A stretch of 22,149 nucleotides of DNA. It comes from an uncultured Collinsella sp. (GTDB lineage: Bacteria; Actinomycetota; Coriobacteriia; Coriobacteriales; Coriobacteriaceae). Numbering within the stretch: the first letter of the stretch is position 1; every line of letters begins with the position of its first letter. This document shows positions 1-7,043 of this stretch, piece by piece. The stretch is from positions 1 to 22,149 of the forward strand of contig CABSNA010000008.1 in assembly GCA_902478865.1 (NCBI GenBank). The letters run 5' to 3'. The position numbers and the translations under genes are program-made. The notes under the pieces are model-generated. The model saw only the letters and a program-made list of their open reading frames with translations. It did not search any database and was not told where the DNA came from.

Positions 1-698
1 GCCCCCTAGGTGTGACCCAGGCTCCGACCGGCATCATCGCCCCGCTCGACTTCTCGAGCATCGGTGGCCCCATCGCCGACGCCGGCGGCGTGCCCGCCAT
101 CGTCAAGGTCCTTACCGACCCCGCGCTCCTCGTCATCTCGTTCTCGCTGCTCATGAGCGACTTCTTCGACACCATGGGCACCGCGATGGCCGTGGCCAAG
201 CAGGGCGAGTTCCTCACCGACGACGGCAACGTCGAGAATATCAAGGAGATCCTGATCGTCGACTCCGCCGCCGCTGCTGTGGGCGGTTTCATGGGCGTCT
301 CCTCCATCACCACCTTCGTCGAGTCCACCTCTGGCGCTGCCGACGGTGGCCGCACGGGCCTCACCTCCGTCACCACCGGCGTGTTGTTCATTCTCGCCGC
401 GTTCTTCTCCCCCATCGTCACCATCGTTTCCAGCGCCGCCACCTGCGGTGCTCTGGTCTACGTCGGCTACCTCATGATGAGCGAGGCCTCCGAGATCGAC
501 TGGTCCGACGTGTCGCAGGGTTTCCCGGCGTTCATGATTGTCGCCGGCGTGCCCTTCACCTACTCCATCTCTGCCGGCATTGGCCTGGGCTTTATCACCT
601 ACGTGATCGTCGCACTCTTTAAGGGCGAGGCCTCCAAGATCAAGCCGCTCATGTGGATCGCAGCCCTTGCCTTCCTCGTCTACTTCTTCGTGGCGTAA
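1..698 (+). CDS. NCS2/AzgA-type purine (adenine/guanine/hypoxanthine) permease, C-terminal part
   Basis: Membrane nucleobase:cation symporter of the NCS2 family, AzgA/PbuG branch, which imports purine bases. The reading frame is open to the left edge (first full codon at base 3) and begins Pro-Leu-Gly-Val-Thr, the conserved stretch following a transmembrane helix in this family, so the 5' half lies outside the window and the GTG at 12 is not a start. About 231 residues remain of a family length near 430-480. Visible family hallmarks are SDFFDTMGTAMAVAKQ, followed by the acidic segment that binds substrate in AzgA/PbuG, then VSSITTFVESTSGAADGGRTG, and several hydrophobic helices to the C-terminus. 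The TAA stop is followed 28 bases later by a strong terminator, so this is the last gene of its transcript. Family assignment is firm. The exact purine (guanine/hypoxanthine or adenine) cannot be told from sequence alone. Confidence 0.9.
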   Translation, partial: PLGVTQAPTGIIAPLDFSSIGGPIADAGGVPAIVKVLTDPALLVISFSLLMSDFFDTMGTAMAVAKQGEFLTDDGNVENIKEILIVDSAAAAVGGFMGVSSITTFVESTSGAADGGRTGLTSVTTGVLFILAAFFSPIVTIVSSAATCGALVYVGYLMMSEASEIDWSDVSQGFPAFMIVAGVPFTYSISAGIGLGFITYVIVALFKGEASKIKPLMWIAALAFLVYFFVA

Positions 699-725
699 CG
701 GCATAGCCTGCTAAAGCAAAGCAAC

Positions 726-766
726 AAGGCGCGGAGTCGCATCGAGCGGCTCCGCGCCTTTCTTTT
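726..766 (+). terminator. Rho-independent terminator after the purine permease
   Basis: A perfect 11-bp stem (AAGGCGCGGAG at 726-736 with CTCCGCGCCTT at 750-760), a 13-base loop and a T-rich tail TTTCTTTT. It begins 28 bases after the permease stop codon. Confidence 0.9.
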
Positions 767-835
767 AGCGTCTGCCCCCGTGCCAGCGTGCGACAATTGA
801 GGCTGTCGATATCACTACACCGAGAGAAGCCTGCC

Positions 836-1501
836 TTGGAAGCGCATCAAAAGCAGATAACCGTTCATTCGGAGCATACGGAAGGCGCGCCCGTCATCTA
901 CCTCCCCGTGGTCATGGGCGACGGTAGTGATGTTTATGACCGCTGCCGAGAGCTCAACTGTCCGCCTTTTACTCTTGTCGCCATTGGAGGGCTCGATTGG
1001 AATCGCGAGCTGAGCCCCTGGGAATGCGACGGAACTATACGAGATGCCGAGCCCTTTGGCGGACAGGCTGCTGGTTTTCTTGACGAGTTGTTGAAGCAGA
1101 TAATCCCCCAGGCCGAATCATCGCTCCCGCAACCGCCCGCCTGGCGCGGCGCTGCCGGCTACTCGTTGGCGGGTCTTTTTGCACTGTGGGCACTTTGGCA
1201 AACAGATGTCTTTGAGCGCACAGCGAGTGCATCGGGGTCGCTGTGGTTCCCCAGCTTTATCGACTACGCGCGCGAGCGCACGATGACGGCTACGCCCGAC
1301 GCCGCCTATCTGTCGCTCGGTAAAAAGGAAACCAAGACGCCCAACCGCATGATGCGGCACGTACTCGACGATACGCGCGCGATGGAAGAGCTGTTTATCG
1401 AGCGCGACATCCCAACAACGCTGGAGCTCAACCCCGGCAATCATTTTGCCCAAACTGACCTGCGCATGGCGCGCGGCATCCACTGGATACTGACGCATTA
1501 A
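836..1501 (+). CDS. Alpha/beta hydrolase, enterochelin-esterase/IroE-like esterase family
   Basis: Predicted cytoplasmic serine hydrolase of the esterase (Fes/IroE/esterase D-like) group of the alpha/beta fold. The nucleophile elbow GYSLAG places the serine near residue 110, and GNHF near the C-terminus supplies the likely catalytic histidine. A SLGKKE segment before the last helices resembles the SLGxxE region of IroE-like proteins. Length is 221 residues with no signal peptide, short for Fes but normal for small IroE/YqiA-like members. I chose the TTG at 836 because GAGAGAAG lies about 7 bases upstream and homologous proteins begin close to this point. A GTG at 788 would add 16 residues but has no ribosome binding site. 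It stands alone between two terminators, and the natural ester substrate is unknown. Confidence 0.78.
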   Translation: MEAHQKQITVHSEHTEGAPVIYLPVVMGDGSDVYDRCRELNCPPFTLVAIGGLDWNRELSPWECDGTIRDAEPFGGQAAGFLDELLKQIIPQAESSLPQPPAWRGAAGYSLAGLFALWALWQTDVFERTASASGSLWFPSFIDYARERTMTATPDAAYLSLGKKETKTPNRMMRHVLDDTRAMEELFIERDIPTTLELNPGNHFAQTDLRMARGIHWILTH

Positions 1502-1543
1502 AAATGGCGTCCACGCGTACACACGCATGGACGCCATTTTTAA
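1499..1543. terminator. Bidirectional Rho-independent terminator
   Basis: A long hairpin starts within the hydrolase stop codon: AAAAATGGCGTCCA (1500-1513) pairs with TGGACGCCATTTTT (1528-1541), one mismatch follows, then four more pairs close an ACAC loop. The A-run on one side and T-run on the other give a U-tract in both directions. It can therefore end both the plus-strand hydrolase transcript and the minus-strand methyltransferase transcript. Confidence 0.88.
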
Positions 1544-1561
1544 TTTGGCTGAACGCAGCTA

Positions 1562-1615
1562 CTATTCGACAGTCTCCTCGAGTTCAGATACGGTGGGCAT
1601 CGAGGACTGGGACAT
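1562..1615 (-). CDS. Possible 17-residue small ORF between methyltransferase gene and terminator
   Basis: An ATG at 1615 is preceded, 5 bases away, by AAAGGA (1626-1621 on the minus strand). It encodes MSQSSMPTVSELEETVE and stops with TAG at 1562, just before the terminator hairpin. It lies 122 bases downstream of the MetE-like stop, on the same strand. The good ribosome-binding spacing and the position before the terminator are seen in the sequence; that it is translated is only an inference. It could equally be the relic 5' end of a deleted gene or a chance ORF. No family is recognised. Confidence 0.22.
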   Translation of the reverse strand: MSQSSMPTVSELEETVE

Positions 1616-1737
1616 GGATGTCCTTTCGAATGGAAGGGCGATCGGACATATCGGATAACCTGCCCGAACAATACGATCCGAACCATTGTACGCGATACGC
1701 AATGCCTCGCACGCGCCGCCACCTGCAAACGCTAGCG

Positions 1738-2871
1738 TTACTTCCAAACGCGCTCGGCAATGCGCTTGACCAGCGCGATCTTCGCCCATTGCTCGTCCTC
1801 GGTCAGCTTGTTGCCAATCTCGCAGCTGGCAAAGCCGCACTGGGGCGACAGGTACAGATTCTCGAGCGGCACATACTTAGCGGCCTCGTGGATACGTTCG
1901 ACGATAACGTCTTCGTCCTCAAGCTCAGCCGCCTTGGTGGTTACCAAGCCCAGCACGACCTTCTTGCCGGGAGCGACGTACTTGAGCGGCTCAAAGCCGC
2001 CGGCGCGCGGCGTGTCGAACTCCAGATAGAACGCATCGACATTCTCATGTGCGAACAGGTACGGCGCGATGGGATCGTAGCCGCCCTCAAAGGCATAGGT
2101 GGAGTGGTAGTTGCCGCGGCACACGTGCGTGTTGATAACCAGATCGTCGGGCTTGCCCTCGATGGCGGCGTTGTTGAGCGCCACGCCCAGCTCGCTCACC
2201 TTTTGCAGGTCAACCGGGCTCATGCCGGTTTTGGCGACAAAATCGGTATCGCAGTAGATGCCCCAGGTGCAGTCATCAAACTGGATGTTGCGGCAGCCTG
2301 CTGCGTACAGGTCGGCGATCACCGTGCGATAAGCGGCCGCAATGGCGTCGGCAAGTTCCTCATCGGTCTTATAGACAGCGCGCAGGCTCTCCTGCTGGCC
2401 GTCGCAGCGATCGAGCGTGACCTCAGAGAACGTCTGGATCGGCGCCGGAATGGTCTGGCGTGCGACCTGGCCCTCCCCCTCAAGCGCCTTGACAAATTTG
2501 AAGTGCTCGACGAAGGGGTGGTTCTCGCCGCTGATGGGGCCGGTCACCACGGCGGTATCGGCCGTGGTCTCCTCGTCGTGGAACATATAGCCCGTACGCG
2601 AGGTACGGCGCTCAATGCCGTTGAGTCCCCACATAAAATCGAGGTGCCAGTAGCTGCGGCGGAACTCGCCATCGGTAATCACCTGCAAGCCGGCAGCCTT
2701 CTGCTTGGCCACTAAGTCGCGGATGGCCTCGTCCTCGACGGCCTTAAGGCCGGAAGCGTCGAGTTTACCCGCGACATAGGCGGCACGGGCGTCCTTTACA
2801 GCCTGCGGACGAAGAAAACTGCCGACGATATCGGCACGAAACGGCGCGTTCGGTTGAATCGAAGTGCTCAT
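1738..2871 (-). CDS. MetE C-terminal-like cobalamin-independent methyltransferase (YxjG/YxjH type)
   Basis: Zinc-dependent methyltransferase of the UROD/MetE barrel superfamily that corresponds only to the catalytic C-terminal half of MetE (377 residues against about 750). Relatives annotated as 5-methyltetrahydropteroyltriglutamate--homocysteine methyltransferase include Bacillus YxjG and YxjH. Zinc ligands typical of the family are visible: His249 and Cys251 in INTHVCRGNYHS, Glu284 in YLEFD, and Cys345 in SPQCGFAS. IQFDDCTWG and GLVTTK are further barrel-strand signatures. The start is the ATG at 2871, preceded by AAGGGAGA. An in-frame ATG at 2889 has no ribosome binding site and would swallow this one. 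It lies downstream of a LysR regulator on the same strand, with a palindromic candidate operator between them, suggesting LysR control in methionine or sulfur metabolism. The methyl donor and acceptor are not proven. Confidence 0.88.
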   Translation of the reverse strand: MSTSIQPNAPFRADIVGSFLRPQAVKDARAAYVAGKLDASGLKAVEDEAIRDLVAKQKAAGLQVITDGEFRRSYWHLDFMWGLNGIERRTSRTGYMFHDEETTADTAVVTGPISGENHPFVEHFKFVKALEGEGQVARQTIPAPIQTFSEVTLDRCDGQQESLRAVYKTDEELADAIAAAYRTVIADLYAAGCRNIQFDDCTWGIYCDTDFVAKTGMSPVDLQKVSELGVALNNAAIEGKPDDLVINTHVCRGNYHSTYAFEGGYDPIAPYLFAHENVDAFYLEFDTPRAGGFEPLKYVAPGKKVVLGLVTTKAAELEDEDVIVERIHEAAKYVPLENLYLSPQCGFASCEIGNKLTEDEQWAKIALVKRIAERVWK

Positions 2872-2911
2872 AGATATCTCCCTTTGCATTGGTTGCTTTA
2901 CTGGGACAGAG

Positions 2912-2925
2912 TATGAGCGTTCATA
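2912..2925. promoter_or_regulatory. Short palindrome upstream of the MetE-like gene (possible operator)
   Basis: TATGA (2912-2916) and TCATA (2921-2925) form a perfect inverted repeat separated by GCGT, about 40 bases upstream of the MetE-like start codon. It overlaps a weak candidate -10 (CATACT on the minus strand). The TGA-N4-TCA pattern resembles MetR-type LysR half-sites, but a 5-bp arm can arise by chance. Confidence 0.3.
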
Positions 2926-2957
2926 TGGCCATCGTAAAATATACGTTTATAACAGTT

Positions 2958-2980
2958 TGATATAGATGCTTCCTATATCA
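2958..2980. promoter_or_regulatory. 23-bp palindrome, candidate LysR operator
   Basis: Perfect 8-bp arms TGATATAG (2958-2965) and CTATATCA (2973-2980) are separated by 7 bases. It sits in the AT-rich gap between the end of the LysR gene and the MetE-like gene, about 90 bases upstream of the latter's start. Its size and shape fit a LysR-type binding site (interrupted dyad of T-N11-A kind) at an activation distance. A role in controlling the methyltransferase gene is inference. Confidence 0.45.
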
Positions 2981-3026
2981 GTCTGGACTGCCATAAAGAG
3001 ACTTGAACTGTGCGGAGCACAGCAGC

Positions 3027-3923
3027 CTAGATATGCTGACGAATCGCGTCGATATAGGCCCGACCGTAGCGCGTGAGCGTCGTATTTTTGCGCGTGATAA
3101 TGCCAATCTCCATGTATTCGTCCACATCGAGCGGAATCGAGATAATACCGGGGCCGTTAAGTTCATGGCTGATCACGCCCGAACACACCGTGTAACCGTT
3201 AAGGCCCATAGCCAGGTTGAACAGCGTCGCACGGTCGCGCACGCGGATATTCTTGCGGCGCTCAAAGGTCGAGGTCAGCTCCTCAGAATAATAAAACGAG
3301 TTATAGCTGCCCTGCTCATAGGACAGGAATGGGTAGTCTTCCAAGTCCTCGAGCGTCACACTCGAGCGACCCGCCAGCGGATGGTCGGCGCACACGAAGA
3401 CATGCGGCGCGGCGCAGAAGAGTCCTTCGAACACGAGCTCGTTGGCCACCAGCATGCGCTCGATGACCTCGCGATTGTGCTCCGACAGATACAGGATGCC
3501 GAGCTCGCTTTTCATATGCGCGACATCCTCGATAATCTCGTGAGTCTGCTCCTCGCGCAGGGTGAAGTCGTAACGCGCGGCATCGAACTCGCGGATCACG
3601 TCAACAAACGCGTTAACGGCAAAGGAATAATGCTGGCAACTCACACTAAAGTGCGGCACCTGCTCGGATGCGCCCTTGTACTTGCCCTCGAGCAGGTCGG
3701 CCTGGTCGAGTACCTGACGCGCGTAGCCCAAGAAGGTCTCGCCTTCCTCGGACACAATGACGCCCTTGTTGGTGCGCTCAAAGATATGCACGCCCATCTC
3801 GTTTTCGAGATCGCGGATCGACGCGGTAATCGAAGGCTGCGATACAAAGAGCCGGCGCGAGGCCTCGGTAATGCTGCCGCATTCGGCAACTTTGACGACA
3901 TATCTGAGCTGCTGGAGCTTCAT
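3027..3923 (-). CDS. LysR-family transcriptional regulator
   Basis: A 298-residue LysR-type regulator of normal length. Residues 1-60 form the N-terminal winged helix-turn-helix: MKLQQLRYVVKVAECGSIT, then ASRRLFVSQPSITASIRDLE (recognition helix region), then MGVHIFERTNKG. A linker helix (about 60-88) and a two-lobe effector-binding domain (about 90-298) follow. The start at 3923 has AAGGAG upstream, and that ribosome binding site overlaps the TAA stop of the preceding HAD gene, so the two are probably translationally coupled. Downstream on the same strand is the MetE-like methyltransferase gene, separated by a 155-base gap containing a palindrome that may be its target. The effector is unknown. 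Position suggests methionine, homocysteine or a related sulfur compound, but this rests only on context. Confidence 0.9.
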   Translation of the reverse strand: MKLQQLRYVVKVAECGSITEASRRLFVSQPSITASIRDLENEMGVHIFERTNKGVIVSEEGETFLGYARQVLDQADLLEGKYKGASEQVPHFSVSCQHYSFAVNAFVDVIREFDAARYDFTLREEQTHEIIEDVAHMKSELGILYLSEHNREVIERMLVANELVFEGLFCAAPHVFVCADHPLAGRSSVTLEDLEDYPFLSYEQGSYNSFYYSEELTSTFERRKNIRVRDRATLFNLAMGLNGYTVCSGVISHELNGPGIISIPLDVDEYMEIGIITRKNTTLTRYGRAYIDAIRQHI

Positions 3924-3933
3924 GGCTGTCTCC

Positions 3934-4842
3934 TTAGCTGTTCGCGAGATTCGCGTCGGCAGTACCCGGCAGGCGCATAAACGGCGGCATCTCCCCCGTC
4001 GCGGCGCAGGCGGCAATCTGATGCAAAGCCCCGGCGACCGCATCATCTGCCGCGGCGCCGATATGCCAGCGCGCGGCAGCCGTGACGGCCTCGTTGGCAT
4101 TGGCGACTGCAACGGAGTTGGGAACGGCATCGATCATGGGCAGATCGTTATCGGAATCGCCAAATACAGCCACCTCGTCGGGCGTCAGGCCCAAGGCGCG
4201 CGCCAGCTCCAGCGCAGCGCAGCCCTTGTCCCAACCATCCGGAAGGATGTCGAACAGGCGCACTCGGTTGTTGGGAAACACAAGCGAAAGTTCCGGTACC
4301 TCAACGGCAACGCGCTCGCGTAGCTCCGCGAGCTCCTCACGCGAACGGGCACTCCAGATATTCGCCTTAAACACCGGCGCGCCATCGACAACAGGACGGC
4401 ACGGGGCCTCTTCGCCTTTGAGCCACGCATTACCGCCCGACTCCATGGCGCGACGAACGCGCTCGGGATCGCTCGTCACGCAGTAGGCATCGTTATCCCA
4501 AAAGTCGTCACCCAGGCTGTAGACTTTTAGAAATGTATCGTCGGTTTCTTGCTCCAGATAGTCAGCCAAACGTATCAGAGCATCGTTGTCGATTGCGCGC
4601 GAAGCGACTACTTCGCCGTCGACAAACATCACCTGGCCGTTACAGAACGCACCGGTCGAAAAACACTCGGAACGGTTTTTGAACATCCAGCCCATCGCGG
4701 ACGGCTGACGACCCGAAACCGGCCCAAAGTGCAGACCCGCCGCCTGCATGGCATGAATACCCTCAATGGCGTAGTCGCTGGCGCCGTCATGCCCGGCTGG
4801 AATCAGCGTATCGTCCATATCGGTCAGCACAAGTTTGATCAT
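3934..4842 (-). CDS. HAD-superfamily phosphatase, Cof-type IIB
   Basis: Magnesium-dependent phosphatase of the HAD superfamily, Cof/YbjI-like IIB group, which usually removes phosphate from sugar phosphates or small phosphorylated metabolites in the cytoplasm. Motif I is DMDDT with nucleophile Asp8 and acid/base Asp10. Motif II is SGR at 43-45, the motif III lysine is Lys206 in GWDKG, and motif IV is GDSDND at 228-233. A large C2-type cap domain occupies roughly residues 85-190. The 302-residue length is slightly above the family average because of an alanine-rich C-terminal tail. The ATG at 4842 has GGGGGA upstream. The gene is first in a minus-strand unit with the LysR gene (10-base gap). 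The substrate is not predictable from sequence. Confidence 0.88.
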   Translation of the reverse strand: MIKLVLTDMDDTLIPAGHDGASDYAIEGIHAMQAAGLHFGPVSGRQPSAMGWMFKNRSECFSTGAFCNGQVMFVDGEVVASRAIDNDALIRLADYLEQETDDTFLKVYSLGDDFWDNDAYCVTSDPERVRRAMESGGNAWLKGEEAPCRPVVDGAPVFKANIWSARSREELAELRERVAVEVPELSLVFPNNRVRLFDILPDGWDKGCAALELARALGLTPDEVAVFGDSDNDLPMIDAVPNSVAVANANEAVTAAARWHIGAAADDAVAGALHQIAACAATGEMPPFMRLPGTADANLANS

Positions 4843-4903
4843 AGAGTCCCCCAGTCATTTTCACCGCAACCATTGTAACGGTGCGCTAGTATAGGGAACA
4901 ACA

Positions 4904-5003
4904 GATTCGATGCGGGAGTGCCGGCGGTGCAAACCACAAGGCTGAGAGGGCATGGGGCCCAATCCTTTGAACCTGTCAGTTAATGCTGGCGTAGGGAGCA
5001 TGC
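4904..5003 (+). promoter_or_regulatory. TPP (thiamine pyrophosphate) riboswitch
   Basis: The classical Thi-box core is present: GCGGGAGTGCC, then GGCTGAGAGGG, then AACCTGTCAGTTAATGCTGG and GCGTAGGGA. P1 is closed by ATGC (4910-4913) with GCAT (4998-5001). The conserved CTGAGA pyrimidine-binding loop and the GCGTAGGGA segment are intact. It sits directly upstream of thiM and is followed at once by an intrinsic terminator, so TPP binding most likely causes premature termination of the thi transcript. Rfam RF00059 would be the matching family. Confidence 0.96.
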
Positions 5004-5012
5004 CGCCTTTAC

Positions 5013-5044
5013 AGGGGCGCTGTCTATGCACAGCGCCCCTTTTC
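5013..5044 (+). terminator. Riboswitch expression-platform terminator
   Basis: A perfect 11-bp GC-rich stem, AGGGGCGCTGT (5013-5023) with ACAGCGCCCCT (5030-5040), a six-base loop and a TTTT tail, lies between the TPP aptamer and the thiM ribosome binding site. This placement makes it the regulated attenuator of the thi operon. Confidence 0.9.
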
Positions 5045-5065
5045 TATGCCAAGGAGGCATGTGCA

Positions 5066-5905
5066 GTGATTGATTCGGAACAGCTTAAGCAAAATGTGGT
5101 CAAGGCCGTGGAGGAGATTCGCGCCACCAATCCGATGGCAGGCTCCATCACCAACACGGTGACGATCGACTTTGTCGCCAACGCGCAGCTCGCCGTGGGC
5201 GGATCGGCCGCCATGGTCTATCTGCCCGACGAGGGCGAGGCGCTCGTTGCCGGCGGCGGCGCCATCTATCTCAACATGGGCACGCTCTTCCCCATCTACG
5301 AGCAGACGATTCCCCGCGCGGCGAAGGCGGCACACGACGCCGACAAGCCCTGGGTGCTCGATCCGGTGGGCCTGGGCATCGGTAGCCTGCGCACCCAGTT
5401 GGTAAGCGAGCTCAAGCAGTATAAGCCCGCCATCGTGCGCGGCAACGCCTCCGAGATTATCGCGCTCGCCGGCCTATGGGGTCTTGAGGGCGAGGCGGCC
5501 GATCTGAGCCGCGTACGCGGTGTCGATACCACCGACACGGTAGACGCCGCCCGCAATGCCGCGGTGGCGCTCGCCCGCTACACCGGTGGCGCCGTAGTCG
5601 TCTCGGGCGAAGTCGACCTGATCACCGACGGCACGACCGTGGCCAAGTCCCACGGCGGCAGCCCGCTCATGTCCAAGATCACCGGCTGCGGCTGCTCGCA
5701 GGGCGGCGTGCTGGCCGTGTATGCCTGCGCCGCCGATCCGTTTACGGCAGCCGTCTGCGGTACCGCCGTCTACAACGTCGCTGGCACGCGTGCTGCCGCC
5801 GTCGCCGATGCCCCGGCGAGCTTTAAGGTCGCCTTTATCGACGAGCTCTACCGCGCGAGCGCCCAGGACATCGCCGATAACCCACTCGAGCTCGAGGAGG
5901 CATAA
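5066..5905 (+). CDS. thiM: Hydroxyethylthiazole kinase ThiM
   Basis: Phosphorylates 5-(2-hydroxyethyl)-4-methylthiazole, the salvage route to the thiazole half of thiamine, in the cytoplasm. The 279-residue protein has the expected length. Family features in order: NPMAGSITNTVTIDFVANAQ near the N-terminus (thiazole pocket), GGGAIYLNMGTL (about 63-74), LDPVGLGIG (98-106), RGNASEI (125-131) and the TGCGC anion-hole motif (206-210), whose last cysteine matches the conserved active-site cysteine. The start is the GTG at 5066, 8 bases after AAGGAGG. The same frame is open upstream through the riboswitch, but that part is not coding. It is the first gene of a TPP-riboswitch operon and is followed 3 bases after its stop by the next gene. 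No thiD lies alongside. Confidence 0.96.
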   Translation: MIDSEQLKQNVVKAVEEIRATNPMAGSITNTVTIDFVANAQLAVGGSAAMVYLPDEGEALVAGGGAIYLNMGTLFPIYEQTIPRAAKAAHDADKPWVLDPVGLGIGSLRTQLVSELKQYKPAIVRGNASEIIALAGLWGLEGEAADLSRVRGVDTTDTVDAARNAAVALARYTGGAVVVSGEVDLITDGTTVAKSHGGSPLMSKITGCGCSQGGVLAVYACAADPFTAAVCGTAVYNVAGTRAAAVADAPASFKVAFIDELYRASAQDIADNPLELEEA

Positions 5906-5908
5906 GCC

Positions 5909-6250
5909 ATGTCCGAGCCCGCAACCAATGCCGGCATGAACACGCTCGTCGCTGTGGCCATCGCCCCATGCGGCACCGGCGATGAGCTATCCGCCGAGGT
6001 CGCCGAGGTCGTGCGCGTCATTCGCGAGAGCGGCCTTCCCAACCGCACCACCTCGATGTTCACCGAAATCGAGGGCGACTGGGACGAGGTCATGCAGGTC
6101 GTGCGCGACGCAACCTTTGTGTTGGCAAGCAAGGGCATCCGCACCGAAGTCGTGCTCAAAGCCGATATTCGACCCGGATTTACCGACACCATGACCGGCA
6201 AACTCGAGCGCATGGAAGCACAGATCAAAAAGCAGGAGGAAGCACGATGA
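5909..6250 (+). CDS. MTH1187-family (DUF77/COG0011) thiamine-binding protein
   Basis: A small 113-residue protein of the MTH1187/YkoF-like ferredoxin-fold family (Pfam Thiamine_BP). Members of this family bind thiamine or its hydroxymethylpyrimidine part. Recognisable features are the first strand VAVAIAPCGTGDELSAEV, the helix VVRVIRESGLP, the central TEIEGDWDEV segment typical of the family, and the terminal RPGFTDTMTGKLERME. The ATG at 5909 follows GGAGG, which lies at the end of thiM, and its TGA overlaps the ATG of thiE (ATGA), so the three genes are tightly coupled. Riboswitch control and position strongly support a thiamine role, perhaps sequestering or delivering thiamine or a precursor. 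It is not an enzyme of known reaction. Confidence 0.88.
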   Translation: MSEPATNAGMNTLVAVAIAPCGTGDELSAEVAEVVRVIRESGLPNRTTSMFTEIEGDWDEVMQVVRDATFVLASKGIRTEVVLKADIRPGFTDTMTGKLERMEAQIKKQEEAR

Positions 6251-6942
6251 GCATCCGCGACAACCTTGATATCTCGGCCTATCTGGTACTCGGCCCCGAA
6301 AACACGCTCGGGCGCCCCGTGGGCGATGTGGTGGCCCAGGCACTCGATGCCGGCTTTACCTGCATCCAGGTGCGCTCCAAGGTGGCAAGCGCCCGCGAGA
6401 TCATTGCGCTGACCGGCGACGCCGCGCAGGCAATCGCTCAGGCCGGCAAGACCGGTCAGGTCGCCTTGCTGATCGACGACCGTCTGGACTGTGTGCTTGC
6501 CGCACGCGAGCAGGGTATTGCTGTCGACGGCGTGCACGTGGGCCAAAGCGATATTCCCGTCCAGGTCTGCCGCAAACTTTTGGGTCCCGACGCCATCGTG
6601 GGCCTTTCGGCCCGTTGCGAGGAGATGCTCGAGTACGTCAAGACCGCCGACATGAGCCTGGTCGACTACCTGGGCATCGGCCCGCTCCACGAGACCGAGA
6701 CCAAGCGCGACTGCGGACGCGCAGCCGATGGCTCCATCATCACCAAGAGCTTTGAGGACCTGGCCGCACTCCACGCGGCAAGCCCCGTGCCCATCGTGGT
6801 GGGCGGCGGCGTCAAGACGGCCGACCTGCCGCAGCTCAAGGCCACCGGCGTCGACGGCTTCTTTGTGGTGAGCGCCGTCTGCAGCGCCGATGACCCCCAC
6901 GCCGCAGCCAAGGAGCTTGTCGACACCTGGCAGCAGGCATAG
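6247..6942 (+). CDS. thiE: Thiamine-phosphate synthase ThiE
   Basis: Couples hydroxymethylpyrimidine diphosphate with thiazole phosphate to make thiamine phosphate. The 231-residue TIM-barrel has all hallmarks: QVRSK (41-45) and DDR (77-79) for diphosphate and metal binding, GVHVGQSD (95-102), GLS (119-121), GIGPLHETETK (143-153), GGG (186-188) and VSAV (208-211). The ATG overlaps the stop of the preceding gene by four bases. It forms, with ThiM, the two enzymes that finish thiamine phosphate from salvaged thiazole. The pyrimidine diphosphate must come from a thiD-encoded kinase elsewhere. It is the last gene of the operon; a hairpin follows 45 bases after its stop. Confidence 0.96.
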   Translation: MSIRDNLDISAYLVLGPENTLGRPVGDVVAQALDAGFTCIQVRSKVASAREIIALTGDAAQAIAQAGKTGQVALLIDDRLDCVLAAREQGIAVDGVHVGQSDIPVQVCRKLLGPDAIVGLSARCEEMLEYVKTADMSLVDYLGIGPLHETETKRDCGRAADGSIITKSFEDLAALHAASPVPIVVGGGVKTADLPQLKATGVDGFFVVSAVCSADDPHAAAKELVDTWQQA

Positions 6943-6986
6943 GCTCAGGCCGAGCAGTTGCTCCGCAGCCTCATATCTTCAGCAAT

Positions 6987-7032
6987 GGAAAGCGCATCCC
7001 AGTTTGGACCTCCATTCCGGGACGCGCTTTCC
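6987..7032. terminator. Hairpin between convergent thiE and patatin genes
   Basis: GGAAAGCGC (6987-6995) pairs with GCGCTTTCC (7024-7032). After one mismatch, TCCC (6997-7000) pairs with GGGA (7019-7022). The loop is 18 bases. There is no T-run on either side, so it is a stable hairpin at a convergent gene end that may terminate or protect both transcripts, not a textbook intrinsic terminator. Confidence 0.5.
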
Positions 7033-7043
7033 GCATGCGACCC

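Noticed and set aside
12..14. GTG as start of the purine permease
   Set aside because: The frame is open to the window edge and upstream codons match the family, so the gene is cut, not starting here.
1504..2715. 403-codon open frame on the plus strand
   Set aside because: It lies antisense to the well-supported MetE-like gene and has no recognisable domain. Long antisense frames are expected in GC-rich genes.
4952..5065. N-terminal extension of ThiM
   Set aside because: The frame is open but lies across the TPP aptamer and the attenuator; AAGGAGG fixes the start at the GTG at 5066.
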